NCBI RefSeq assembly: GCF_041379045.1
Contig: NZ_CP166871.1
Location: 1,550,001-1,614,000 of the forward strand
From: Thalassotalea ponticola
GTDB taxonomy: Bacteria > Pseudomonadota > Gammaproteobacteria > Enterobacterales > Alteromonadaceae
DNA: 64,000 nt
Direction: 5' to 3'
Every line of letters starts with the position of its first letter. The stretch's first letter is position 1. Shown piece by piece: positions 1-9,914 of this stretch. Below the pieces are notes generated by a model. The model made no database searches, had not been told where the DNA came from, and worked only from the letters and a program-made list of their open reading frames with translations. Made by a program: the position numbers and the translations under genes.

Positions 1-257
1 GCTTCAAGCGCTTTGTGATTATATATCTCACCGTTAACGGCAAGCACTTGCTGGCGACTCTCACTATACAGAGGCTGGGCGCCGTTAGTAGTGTCAACAA
101 TGGCTAAACGCTCGTGCACTAAAATCGCGTGTTCATTGGCAAATATGCCAGACCAGTCTGGGCCGCGATGGCGCATCAGGCGAGATTGCTCGATAGCCGT
201 GGCGCGAAGGGCAGAGGCATCAGATTTAATGTCTAAAATACAAAATATTGAACACAT
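1..257 (-). CDS. asnB: Asparagine synthase B, N-terminal part (runs off window)
   Basis: Glutamine-hydrolysing asparagine synthetase makes asparagine from aspartate, ATP and glutamine. Only the first ~85 residues lie in the window. They start MCSIFCILDIKSD, with the class II amidotransferase nucleophile Cys2 exposed once Met is removed, and carry the glutaminase motifs RLMRHRGPDWSG, HERLAIVD and NGEIYNH typical of AsnB. The start at 257 has a clear AGGAAG ribosome-binding site. E. coli AsnB has Gly where this protein has Cys6, a minor difference. The synthetase domain is outside the window. Confidence 0.93.
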   Translation of the reverse strand, partial: MCSIFCILDIKSDASALRATAIEQSRLMRHRGPDWSGIFANEHAILVHERLAIVDTTNGAQPLYSESRQQVLAVNGEIYNHKALE

Positions 258-573
258 AAGTTTACTTCCTGTATAGGCAACGGATACATTTCATCGACTG
301 GTCAGTGGCTAGTGTGATGCGACACCGACGCAAAAAAACAACTTAACCAAACGTGCTGTAAATCACTTCGTCAACAATCGCCATACGTGCTTTCATTGTT
401 GTGTTGGCGCGTCACATTTAGTCACTTTAGTTATGTTGTGCTGGTTTTTTATACCGAACATGCGATGTGTCATCGGAGTACAGACAAAAAAAGCATGAGA
501 GAATTACTCCCATGCTTTTACGTTGTGCTATTTAGCCTAAAAAATCAATAGCAAATACGATAAATTAGACTAT
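258..573. other. Intergenic region between asnB and the M28 peptidase
   Basis: 316 bases between two minus-strand genes. The asnB-proximal part must hold the asnB promoter, but no clear sigma70 pair stands out. The M28-proximal part holds the peptidase terminator (484-520). I see no coding sequence or RNA gene. Confidence 0.5.
484..520 (-). terminator. Intrinsic terminator of the M28 peptidase gene
   Basis: Read on the minus strand, an AAAAGCATG arm pairs with CATGCTTTT, the stem continues with GAG/CTC around a short loop, and a run of T follows. It lies about 55 bases after the peptidase stop codon. Confidence 0.8.
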
Positions 574-2250
574 TTATTCAACTTTTTCTGTGCGTTTATT
601 AGACTGTGTTGTCGGGCGCTGAAACTCGCTATTTTTAGACCACTTCGGCCAATCAGTTGAGTTTGCTAATTGATAAATGACATCAAAGTGTACTTTTGCA
701 TCGTCTTCTGCGCCACTTAAGTCCCAGTTGGGGTTGTACTCATCACATGTTTGGTGATAACAAGCGCGCATTTTCGGTAGCACCTTTTGTCGGTACGCTT
801 TGGTTTTTTCATCGATTGGCTCACTGCCGCCGCCAGCGTACAACGCAGGCACACCAACTTTGGCGAAATTAAAGTGATCTGAGCGATAATAGCTACCTGC
901 CGCAGGGTTAGTCTCTGTCACTAATCGGCGGTTTTGTTTTTTCGCTGCGGCGTTCAAATAGGTCTCTAATTCCGATTTACCCAGGCCTCGTACCTCTAAG
1001 TCGGAAACGCGACCCAGAATATTCATACTGTCAATGTTGAGTACACCAACGGTATTTTTAAGGCTGTAGATCGGGTTTTGAGCGTAGTATTTAGAGCCCA
1101 GCAAACCTTGTTCTTCCGCGGTAGTCGCCAGCACCGTAATTGAGCGCTCAGGACGTTGTTCAAGTGATGCCAACGCTTTAGCGATTTCTATAATACCTGC
1201 GATACCGGTGGCATTATCGTGAGCACCATTGTAGATGGTATCGCCGTCTAATGAGCTATCTTCGCCGATGTGATCCCAGTGGCCGGTCAATAAAATTCGT
1301 TCGTCAGCTCGTTTTGAACCTTCTAGATTGGCAATGAAGTTGTACGAGGTTGAATTTTTTATCGAACTTTCAACCCGAGCGGAAGCGGTTAGACCAAGTG
1401 ATTTATTCACCGGTCCGATCATCGCTTTGTTTTTGTATTCAGTAAAGTCCAAGCCAGCTTGAGCGAATAGCGCCTTAGTGGCATCGAGGGTAAGCCAGCC
1501 TTCTAATTGAACGCGGTCTTTGCCGCCATCTTCGTCAAACAAAACGTATTGAGGCCCAGTCCAACCGTTCGTTACCACCGACCAAGGATATGATGCGGGG
1601 CCCGTTTCGTGAACAATGATTGCCGCTGCAGCGCCTTGACGGCTGGCTTCTTCGTATTTGTAAGTCCAGCGACCGTAATAGGTCATAGCGCTACCGGTAA
1701 ACAGACTTGGAATTTGCGACGCATAACCGGGATCGTTGACTAACATAACAACCGTCTTGCCTTTGACATCAATGCCTTGATAATCATTCCAGTTGTATTC
1801 AGGGGCGTTGATACCATAACCGACAAAAACGATTTCGCTATTGCTGATCTGTTCTAATTTACTCACGCGCGACGTGCCTAACACCATATCGTCAACGTAG
1901 TTAAATGACGTGGTTTTACCGTGTCCTTCAACGGTTAGCACCGTGTCGCCAGATGCTGTTATTTCAGATAACTCAACCGCTTGCAAAAAACTGCCATTAT
2001 TACCCGGTTGCCAGCCTGCTTGCTTGAATTGTGAGGTCAGGTAATCAAGTACCAGTTTCTCACCCTTTGACGTTGGTAATCTGCCGGCGAACTCATCGGA
2101 TGCGATAGTTTTAATGTGTTGATGTAATTCGCTTGCTTGAATGTTGTTATAGGCCTGTTCAAAGCTTTTTGCTGTTACCAGCGGACTCGCCACCACGCTG
2201 GCGCAAATGCCAGAGATCAGGAGTCGGTTAAACGATTTTGTTACCTGCAT
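574..2250 (-). CDS. Secreted M28-family zinc aminopeptidase with PA domain
   Basis: A 558-residue exported metallopeptidase, probably a periplasmic or secreted aminopeptidase that trims peptides for nutrition. I chose the start at 2250 rather than an in-frame start 57 bases upstream: it follows an AGGAT site and gives a typical signal peptide (MQVTKSFNRLLISGICASV, cleaved near VTA). The middle (about residues 130-260) resembles a PA domain insert, with GYGINAPEYNWNDY and GKTVVMLVNDPG. The peptidase domain has the M28 zinc ligands: HWDHIG, GAHDNATG, EEQGLLGS, the Asp in NIDSMN and SDHFNF near the C-terminus. The catalytic Glu lies in TAAEEQG. The gene is monocistronic with its own terminator. 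Substrate preference cannot be read from the sequence. Confidence 0.9.
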   Translation of the reverse strand: MQVTKSFNRLLISGICASVVASPLVTAKSFEQAYNNIQASELHQHIKTIASDEFAGRLPTSKGEKLVLDYLTSQFKQAGWQPGNNGSFLQAVELSEITASGDTVLTVEGHGKTTSFNYVDDMVLGTSRVSKLEQISNSEIVFVGYGINAPEYNWNDYQGIDVKGKTVVMLVNDPGYASQIPSLFTGSAMTYYGRWTYKYEEASRQGAAAAIIVHETGPASYPWSVVTNGWTGPQYVLFDEDGGKDRVQLEGWLTLDATKALFAQAGLDFTEYKNKAMIGPVNKSLGLTASARVESSIKNSTSYNFIANLEGSKRADERILLTGHWDHIGEDSSLDGDTIYNGAHDNATGIAGIIEIAKALASLEQRPERSITVLATTAEEQGLLGSKYYAQNPIYSLKNTVGVLNIDSMNILGRVSDLEVRGLGKSELETYLNAAAKKQNRRLVTETNPAAGSYYRSDHFNFAKVGVPALYAGGGSEPIDEKTKAYRQKVLPKMRACYHQTCDEYNPNWDLSGAEDDAKVHFDVIYQLANSTDWPKWSKNSEFQRPTTQSNKRTEKVE

Positions 2251-2458
2251 AGTTATCCTATTCGTTATTTCACTATTATTAATGCTATGGGGTGCTGTAA
2301 ACGACAAACAATGTACCGTTTTGAGCGAGCGAAATAAAGTCGCACAGAAAAATTTAGCGCAATTTATCTCGGCCTAAACATATTCTCACATCGCTATGGT
2401 AAAGCCGTTTACAATTGAGTAACATGAATTCGATTGTGGTGTAATTAGGTCTTAAGTA

Positions 2459-3238
2459 ATGATTTCAGTAGAAAATCTGAGTAAACAGTTTGCCAGTAAA
2501 GGCCAATCGTCATCGACGGGGACACAACGCGATCCACGGGATAAAGGCAATATATTCAAGGCACTAGAGGATGTCAGCTTTCATTGTCAAAAGGGACAAG
2601 TACTCGGTTTACTGGGCCCTAATGGCGCAGGTAAAACCACGGCGCTGCGAATTTTATCGACCGCGTTAAAGCCAACGAGTGGGCGGGTTGTTGTCAACGA
2701 TGTTGATGTTCTCAAGGATCCGTTAGTGGCTAAGCAAAAGATCGGTTTTTTGTCAGGCAAGACCGGCTTATATGGTCGTCTCACCGCGCGTGAAAATATC
2801 GAATTCTTTGCCCGTTTACACGGCCTTAGCGATAAGTATTTGCAAGGCGATGCAACAGCCATTTATGAAAAGCTCGCGATTACAGAATATTTGGACAGGC
2901 GAGTCGAACATCTGTCTACGGGCATGCAACAAAAAGTATCAATCGCAAGAGCCGTCATTCATCAGCCCGAGGTGTTGGTGTTAGACGAACCGACTACAGG
3001 CCTTGATATCATGGCCACGCAAACCATTTTGGAGTTTGTGCAATATATGCGCGATCAAGGCAGTGCGGTTATTTTTTCGACACATCACTTGGACGAAGTA
3101 TCGCTATTGGCCGATCGAGTGTCGGTGATTTTTCAAGGTCGTTCGTGTTTTGACGGGCCGTTAGCGCAATTTAAAGCAAAAGCCAGCGATGGCGATTTAC
3201 GCAATGCGTTTCTCAATGTATTAAAGGAATCAAATTAA
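2459..3238 (+). CDS. ABC transporter ATP-binding protein (NatA/CcmA type)
   Basis: A 259-residue ATPase that powers the ABC-2 permease encoded immediately downstream. It has Walker A (GPNGAGKT), Q-loop region, the signature LSTGMQQKVSIA, Walker B (VLVLDEPTTGLD) and the switch His in STHHLDE. The first ~35 residues contain a Ser/Thr/Gly-rich insert (about residues 14-30) before the usual ABC start. Its last base is shared with the next gene (TAATG), which indicates translational coupling. It resembles NatA sodium-export ATPases, but drug or lipid export is equally possible. Confidence 0.9.
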   Translation: MISVENLSKQFASKGQSSSTGTQRDPRDKGNIFKALEDVSFHCQKGQVLGLLGPNGAGKTTALRILSTALKPTSGRVVVNDVDVLKDPLVAKQKIGFLSGKTGLYGRLTARENIEFFARLHGLSDKYLQGDATAIYEKLAITEYLDRRVEHLSTGMQQKVSIARAVIHQPEVLVLDEPTTGLDIMATQTILEFVQYMRDQGSAVIFSTHHLDEVSLLADRVSVIFQGRSCFDGPLAQFKAKASDGDLRNAFLNVLKESN

Positions 3239-4440
3239 TGTGGCAGGTATACATTAAAGAGCTGATCGAATTGTTACGCGATAAAAAAACGCTGTTTTTT
3301 ATCATTGCGCTGCCATTGGTGATATTTCCCGTTATTTTTGGTTTTATGGGCTTTTTGGGGGCAAAGGCCGCCATTAGCCACAGCGAAAAACAGGTGCGTT
3401 ATGTGATCGTTAATGCTGATGCTGCACCCGATTTTGCAGAAGTGTTATTTTATCACAATGACTTTGAGTATATCGATCTGCCATTAACGGATGAAGCCAG
3501 TTATCGACAAGCGATACAGAGTGACAAAGTTGATATGGTCATTGTCGTCGATGACAATTTCGCCAGCCGCAACGCCACAGCACAACCATCGACGTGGCAA
3601 TTATTTTACAACGGCGCCAATATTATTGCAGGTAGTCGATTGAAGTTTGACGATGCACTGCAGCGCTACGTCGAGCGCCTACAGCAGCAACAGTGGCAAC
3701 AATTTGGCGTTGATTTGAATACCTTTGAAGTGTTTAAACAACCCATTGATATCGAAGAATACGACACCGCCGACGATCGAGAAAGCTTGGGCGAGAAGAT
3801 TGGCGGTTTTATCCCGTATTTGTTAATTCCGCTGTGTCTAACCGGTGCGATGTATCCGGCAATCGATTTAGGTGCTGGCGAAAAAGAACGCGGCACTATC
3901 GAAACTTTGTTACTCACGCCAACTTCGCGATTCTCGCTGGTGATGGGTAAGTTTTTGTGTATATTCACCACCGCCATTATGACCGCGGTGATTACCTTGT
4001 TATCGATGTTACTGTGGAGTTTTATCGTCGGTAACGTTATGAGTGTGGCGGAAGTTGAAAACGTATTATCTGCGATCAGCATCACTGATTTTATTATGGT
4101 ACTGCTTCTACTGATGCCAATATGTGCCATTTTTGCTGCCTTATTGCTGGCTATTTCAATATACGCAAGCAGTTACAAAGAGGCGCAAAACTACATGGGG
4201 CCATTGACCATACTGGTGATTTTTCCGGTTATTGTCGGCATGACGCCCGGAATTGTACTAAATAATACTTGGGCTTTGGTGCCAGTTGCCAACGTAGCGT
4301 TGGCAATGAAGGAGTTACTCAAAGGTACTATGGACTACGCTTTGTTGGTGCCGATATTTTTGTCAACAGGTGTTTTTGCTGTAGCGTCGATTTGTTTTTG
4401 TGTGTACTGGTTTAACAAAGAGTCGGTGTTGTTTCGATAA
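3238..4440 (+). CDS. ABC-2 family permease (NatB-like)
   Basis: A 400-residue membrane partner of the upstream ATPase. An N-terminal transmembrane helix (IALPLVIFPVIFGFMGFL) is followed by a large extracytoplasmic domain of about 150 residues and then about five or six C-terminal helices. GEKERGTIETLLLTPTSR is the hallmark ABC-2/NatB motif just after the second membrane segment. The order (helix, loop, bundle) matches NatB and YhaP proteins that export Na+ or amphipathic compounds. The cargo is unknown. A terminator sits 160 bases downstream. Confidence 0.88.
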   Translation: MWQVYIKELIELLRDKKTLFFIIALPLVIFPVIFGFMGFLGAKAAISHSEKQVRYVIVNADAAPDFAEVLFYHNDFEYIDLPLTDEASYRQAIQSDKVDMVIVVDDNFASRNATAQPSTWQLFYNGANIIAGSRLKFDDALQRYVERLQQQQWQQFGVDLNTFEVFKQPIDIEEYDTADDRESLGEKIGGFIPYLLIPLCLTGAMYPAIDLGAGEKERGTIETLLLTPTSRFSLVMGKFLCIFTTAIMTAVITLLSMLLWSFIVGNVMSVAEVENVLSAISITDFIMVLLLLMPICAIFAALLLAISIYASSYKEAQNYMGPLTILVIFPVIVGMTPGIVLNNTWALVPVANVALAMKELLKGTMDYALLVPIFLSTGVFAVASICFCVYWFNKESVLFR

Positions 4441-4598
4441 GTGTTAACGGTGTCATTCCAAAGTATTTGTTCAAAGGCATTTTCTCATTGTTGCCGTTAG
4501 AACCAAATCTCTAGTACAAACAACAACACACCCTAGGCCAGCACCAATTTTAGAAAAAATATTGATAAATCGAAAAAATATGGCGAAAGCCACTGTAT

Positions 4599-4640
4599 AA
4601 GCGATAATTTTTTGCGTAGAATTATCGCTTTTCTATTTTA
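4599..4640 (+). terminator. Intrinsic terminator between the ABC exporter and pheS
   Basis: A perfect 11-bp stem, AAGCGATAATT (4599-4609) with AATTATCGCTT (4620-4630), has a 10-base loop and a T-rich tail. It is far from the permease stop (4440) and 80 bases before pheS, so it could end the ABC transcript or act as an attenuator for pheST. No Phe-rich leader peptide precedes it; the nearest small frame, starting at 4580, encodes MAKATV. Confidence 0.75.
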
Positions 4641-4681
4641 GTCTTTTGCAGGCATTACCCAGGCATACCGATTTTGCCTGA

Positions 4682-5701
<1,020 letters not shown>

Positions 5702-5713
5702 GAAGCCCATAAC

Positions 5714-8098
5714 ATGAAATTTAGTGAATCTTGGTTAAGAGAGTGGGTTAATCCTGCCATTTCTTCAGACGAGTTAGCTCACCAAATCACCATGGCGGGT
5801 TTGGAAGTCGATGGGGTAGAGCCCGTCGCTGGCGAGTTTACTAACGTGGTCGTTGGTGAAGTTATTGAGTGCGCTCAACACCCAGACGCAGATAAACTGC
5901 AAGTGACCAAAGTCAACGTTGGCGACGAAGTTGTCGACATTGTGTGTGGTGCGAAAAACTGTCGTTTGGGATTAAAAGTAGCGGTTGCGAAAGTAGGCGC
6001 AGTACTACCTGGCAACTTTAAAATTAAAAAAGCAAAATTACGTGGCGTTCCATCACATGGTATGTTGTGTAGTGAATCGGAATTAGGATTGGCTGAATCA
6101 TCTGATGGCATCATCGAATTGCCGTTGGATGCTCCCGTTGGTCAATGTGTGCGCGAGTTGCTTGATCTTGATGACGTTACCATTGACGTTGACTTAACGG
6201 CAAACCGCGGTGACTGCTTGGGGATCAAAGGCCTGGCTCGCGAAGTCGGGGTGTTAAATAACCTCGAAGTGAACGAAGTGGCAGTTGAACCGAGCGAAGT
6301 GTCCATTAATGACGCTGTTTCGGTTGACATTCTCGCCGGTGAGGCGTGCCCTCGTTATTTGGCTCGCGTTATCAAAGGTATTAACGCCAATGCCAGCACT
6401 CCTGTTTGGATGGTTGAAAAATTGCGTCGCTGTGGTGTGCGTGCAATCGATCCCGTGGTCGATGTGACCAACTATGTGTTACTTGAGCTGGGCCATCCAA
6501 TGCACGCCTTTGACTTAAGTGCGTTAACAGGCGGTATTCAGGTTCGCTTTGCCAACAAAGATGAAAAACTAACGCTGCTTGATGGCAATGACGTGACCTT
6601 AACTGAGCAAACCCTAGTCATAGCCGACCAAGAAAAAGCCGTGGCTATGGCAGGTATTTTTGGCGGACTTCACTCAGGGGTCACCGAGCAAAGCAAAGAC
6701 ATCTTGCTAGAAAGCGCGTTTTTTGCGCCGTTAGCGATCTTGGGGAAAGCCCGTCAATACGGTTTACACACTGACGCTTCACATCGTTATGAGCGCGGTG
6801 TTGATCCTCAGTTACAACGTCAAGCGATGGAACGCGCAACGGGTTTGTTGTTAGAGATTGTTGGTGGTCAAGCGGGACCCATCGTTGAAGCGGTAAGTGA
6901 GCAACACATTCCAGCGCCGCGCACGGTAACATTGCGTCGCCGTAAGTTAGACTCGCGTATTGGCTTACACATTGCCACCGATCAAGTAACTGAAATTCTA
7001 ACGCGTTTAGGTTTTGCAGTGAGCTTGAGTGACGACACCTGGACAGTAGAGGTACCTGCGTACCGTTTTGACATCTCTATCGAAGAAGACTTGACCGAAG
7101 AAGTGGCGCGTGTGTTTGGTTACAACAATATTCCAAACGTTTCACCGACAGCGTCTTTGACTATGCGCGAGCACAAGGAGCAAAACTTAACCATCGCTAA
7201 GTTTCGCAACACGTTGGTGAGTCGCGGCTACCAAGAAGCAATCACCTATTCGTTTGTCGATCCAAAAGTACAAGCACTGTTGCATCCGAATGAAGAGGTG
7301 ATGACATTGCCGCATCCTATTTCGTCGGAAATGTCGGTTATGCGCTTGAGCTTGTGGACCGGTTTATTGCAATCGGTTGTTTACAACCAAAACCGTCAAC
7401 AATCGCGCGTGCGCTTATTTGAGTCTGGTTTGCGCTTCATTCCTGATGCGACGGCCGAAAATGGCGTTCGTCAGCAAGCAATGCTGGCAGGCGTTATTTC
7501 TGGTTTGAAATATGGCGAGCATTGGAACTTAGGTAAATCGACGGTAGATTTCTTTGATATCAAAGGTGATGTTGAGGCGCTATTGGCAATTACCGGTCGT
7601 GCAGAGGAATACCAGTTTAAAGCTGCAGACATTGCTGCATTACACCCTGGGCAGACTGCAGCCATTTTCCGAGACGATAAACTGGTGGGATATGTAGGTA
7701 CCGTGCACCCTGAGCTTGAACGCAAGCTGGGCTTGAACGGTCGCACCTTGGTGTTTGAGTTGCTGCAAAGTGAAATCTTAACCCAGAAAATTTCGCAAGC
7801 GGGTGAAATCTCTAAGTTTCCAGCTAACCGACGCGATATTGCGGTGATTGTTGAAGAGCAGATAAATGCCAACAGTGTTTTACAACTGATTGAAAAGGTT
7901 GGCACAAAACACCTTGTTAGCCTAGAATTATTTGATGTGTACCAAGGTAAAGGTATCGAACCGGGCTTCAAGAGTTTAGCTATCGCGCTAACACTTCAAG
8001 ATCCTAATCGTACTCTTGAAGAGAAAGACATCAACGTAGTCGTAAATAACGTGGTCGATGCCCTGAAGAGCGAATTTAACGCAACATTGAGAGACTAA
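5714..8098 (+). CDS. pheT: Phenylalanyl-tRNA synthetase beta subunit
   Basis: A 794-residue beta subunit, matching the usual ~795. The domain order is B1 and an OB-fold tRNA-binding domain (about 40-150, [15 protein letters not shown]), B3/B4 with the editing site (about 210-400, [10 protein letters not shown] and [11 protein letters not shown]), B5, the catalytic-like core (about 480-680) and the C-terminal ferredoxin-fold anticodon-binding domain (about 700-794, [12 protein letters not shown]). It follows pheS by 12 bases and precedes ihfA by 4 bases, the standard gammaproteobacterial operon. Confidence 0.98.
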   Translation: MKFSESWLREWVNPAISSDELAHQITMAGLEVDGVEPVAGEFTNVVVGEVIECAQHPDADKLQVTKVNVGDEVVDIVCGAKNCRLGLKVAVAKVGAVLPGNFKIKKAKLRGVPSHGMLCSESELGLAESSDGIIELPLDAPVGQCVRELLDLDDVTIDVDLTANRGDCLGIKGLAREVGVLNNLEVNEVAVEPSEVSINDAVSVDILAGEACPRYLARVIKGINANASTPVWMVEKLRRCGVRAIDPVVDVTNYVLLELGHPMHAFDLSALTGGIQVRFANKDEKLTLLDGNDVTLTEQTLVIADQEKAVAMAGIFGGLHSGVTEQSKDILLESAFFAPLAILGKARQYGLHTDASHRYERGVDPQLQRQAMERATGLLLEIVGGQAGPIVEAVSEQHIPAPRTVTLRRRKLDSRIGLHIATDQVTEILTRLGFAVSLSDDTWTVEVPAYRFDISIEEDLTEEVARVFGYNNIPNVSPTASLTMREHKEQNLTIAKFRNTLVSRGYQEAITYSFVDPKVQALLHPNEEVMTLPHPISSEMSVMRLSLWTGLLQSVVYNQNRQQSRVRLFESGLRFIPDATAENGVRQQAMLAGVISGLKYGEHWNLGKSTVDFFDIKGDVEALLAITGRAEEYQFKAADIAALHPGQTAAIFRDDKLVGYVGTVHPELERKLGLNGRTLVFELLQSEILTQKISQAGEISKFPANRRDIAVIVEEQINANSVLQLIEKVGTKHLVSLELFDVYQGKGIEPGFKSLAIALTLQDPNRTLEEKDINVVVNNVVDALKSEFNATLRD

Positions 8099-8102
8099 AC
8101 AC

Positions 8103-8396
8103 ATGGCGCTAACCAAAGCAGAAGTCGCAGAACATCTATACGAAGAAATTGGCCTAAGTAAGCGAGATGCAAAACAGTTGGTCGAAGACTTTTTCGAAGA
8201 GATACGTGCGAGTTTGGAATCCGGGGAACAAGTCAAGCTCTCTGGTTTTGGTAACTTTGATTTACGTGTCAAGAGTGAACGGCCAGGTCGAAATCCGAAA
8301 ACGGGTGAAGATATTCCTATTTCTGCACGTAAAGTGGTGACGTTTAGGCCGGGACAAAAACTTAAATCGCGGGTTGAAAAGGCTAATCACGACTAA
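8103..8396 (+). CDS. ihfA: Integration host factor alpha subunit
   Basis: A 97-residue DNA-bending protein that pairs with IhfB. It contains the HU/IHF signature with the beta-arm [23 protein letters not shown]; the Pro in the arm tip intercalates into [18 protein letters not shown] is nearly identical to E. coli IhfA. It lies 4 bases after pheT in the classic operon and ends in a terminator about 150 bases downstream. Confidence 0.98.
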   Translation: MALTKAEVAEHLYEEIGLSKRDAKQLVEDFFEEIRASLESGEQVKLSGFGNFDLRVKSERPGRNPKTGEDIPISARKVVTFRPGQKLKSRVEKANHD

Positions 8397-8546
8397 GTGT
8401 CGAGGTCGTTGTGACAACAAGTCTGTGGCGTTTAGTAGTGGCGTTTAGTTGTCGATATTAACTGAGCGAAATCGTTATCACGGTGGCTGCGCCACGCAAT
8501 ACACGCCGGTTAATCACAACGCTGTTAACCCAGTCGACTAAAAATG

Positions 8547-8578
8547 AAAAAAGAGATCCTTTGTGATCTCTTTTTTTT
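8547..8578 (+). terminator. Intrinsic terminator of pheST-ihfA
   Basis: AAAAGAGATC pairs with GATCTCTTTT around a 6-base loop and the T run continues to 8578. It lies ~150 bases downstream of ihfA. The segment in between shows no ORF or tRNA. Confidence 0.85.
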
Positions 8579-8579
8579 A

Positions 8580-8861
8580 TCTAGGGTGTGTTTACCTTTG
8601 TTTGATAAGTCTTAGGAAGATAAAGTCGTTTTAATCAAGGCACCGTAAGAAATGTCAGGTGATTCCATATGTACGAGTAACAACACTGAGACAATGGCTT
8701 TTCAACCAATACAATAGCCAAATCCAATAATCGAATCTATCGAAAAGCGCCCTTTGCCCACCGTTACCGCGGTATTGCGTAGTCATCTGCAACAATCCAC
8801 ACAACTAATGCCTAACCAACCTGACGCAATAACTTGGCGCGACAAATCGCAGAAAACCTAA
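8580..8861. other. Intergenic region between the ihfA terminator and the korB-like gene
   Basis: About 280 bases between convergent transcripts. I see no gene, RNA or convincing hairpin, and no clear terminator for the minus-strand operon that ends at 8862. Confidence 0.4.
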
Positions 8862-9914
8862 TTAGCGCAAGCTTTTATTGATACTCGCTAACACCCGTTC
8901 GCCAGGGCATAATACGTCTTGTTGTAATTGGTTTAACGGCGTTTGACTGGTTTCATTTATATCGTGAAACGATCGAGCGGTGGGATCGACATACAACAAT
9001 CCGGTAAGTATTTCACCGCGTTTTTTGTGCTCTTCAATATCGATCATCGCCGTTAAACGGTTGGAGGCATCGTAGTTCTGATCGAGCTTTTTAATACGCA
9101 ATACCGAACCGTCGTGCAGACAAATGTCATCGTATTCACCATCACCGGCAACGCTGGTTATCTCTTCTTTAATTGGTACATAATCGGTGATCGCTCCGGC
9201 GGTTACGTGTTGTTGCACATAATCATACGAGCGCGTTGAGTCAGGGTGATTATTAAATGTCACACACGGGGAAATGATATCGATAAAAGCAAAGCCTTGA
9301 TGCGAAATAGCCGCTTTTAGAATGGGTACTAATTGGCGCTTGTCACCGGAAAAGCAACGGGCAACGAATGATGCTCCCAGTTGTAATGCCATGCAACACA
9401 AGTCAATGTCGTTAAATAAACTCATCTCGCCAGCTTTGTTTTTAACGCCTTTGTCTGAGGTCGCCGCTAACTGGCCTTTCGTAAGACCATAAACACCATT
9501 GTTAGCCACCATATAGACCATATTTAATTGACGGCGGACCACATGCGCAAATTGACCGAGGCCGATGGAGGCGCTATCACCGTCACCCGACATTGCTAAA
9601 TAGGTCAGGTGCTGGTTTGCCATATTCGCACCAGTGGTTACCGAAGGCATCCTTCCGTGAACCGTATTAAAGCCATGTGCGTTGTTTAAAAAGTAATTAG
9701 GCGCTTTGGATGAGCAGCCAATACCCGACATTTTAACAATGGTGTGAGGCTCAATAGATAATTCGTGGCAGGCGTGAACGATAGCGGCGGATATCGAGTC
9801 GTGACCACATCCGGCGCACAGTGTCGATAGAGCGCCTTCGTAATCCCGATAGGTCAGTCCGAGTTCGTTTTTTGGCAAGCCTTTGTGGTGAAATGTTGAT
9901 TTGGCAAAACTCAT
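8862..9914 (-). CDS. 2-oxoacid:ferredoxin oxidoreductase, beta (TPP-binding) subunit
   Basis: A 350-residue KorB-type subunit. With the alpha subunit it oxidatively decarboxylates a 2-oxoacid (probably 2-oxoglutarate or branched-chain oxoacids) to the acyl-CoA and reduces ferredoxin. It shows the Fe-S cysteines LCAGCGHDS and SGIGCSS, the TPP/Mg site SGDGDSASIG and NNGVYGLTKGQ. It is the last gene of a three-gene operon; its ATG overlaps the stop of the alpha gene (TAATG). The choice of 2-oxoacid cannot be settled from sequence alone. Confidence 0.9.
   Translation of the reverse strand: MSFAKSTFHHKGLPKNELGLTYRDYEGALSTLCAGCGHDSISAAIVHACHELSIEPHTIVKMSGIGCSSKAPNYFLNNAHGFNTVHGRMPSVTTGANMANQHLTYLAMSGDGDSASIGLGQFAHVVRRQLNMVYMVANNGVYGLTKGQLAATSDKGVKNKAGEMSLFNDIDLCCMALQLGASFVARCFSGDKRQLVPILKAAISHQGFAFIDIISPCVTFNNHPDSTRSYDYVQQHVTAGAITDYVPIKEEITSVAGDGEYDDICLHDGSVLRIKKLDQNYDASNRLTAMIDIEEHKKRGEILTGLLYVDPTARSFHDINETSQTPLNQLQQDVLCPGERVLASINKSLR

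Noticed and set aside
4580..4600. Mini-frame MAKATV before the pre-pheS terminator as a PheM-like leader peptide
   Set aside because: It contains no phenylalanine codons, so ribosome stalling at Phe would not occur.
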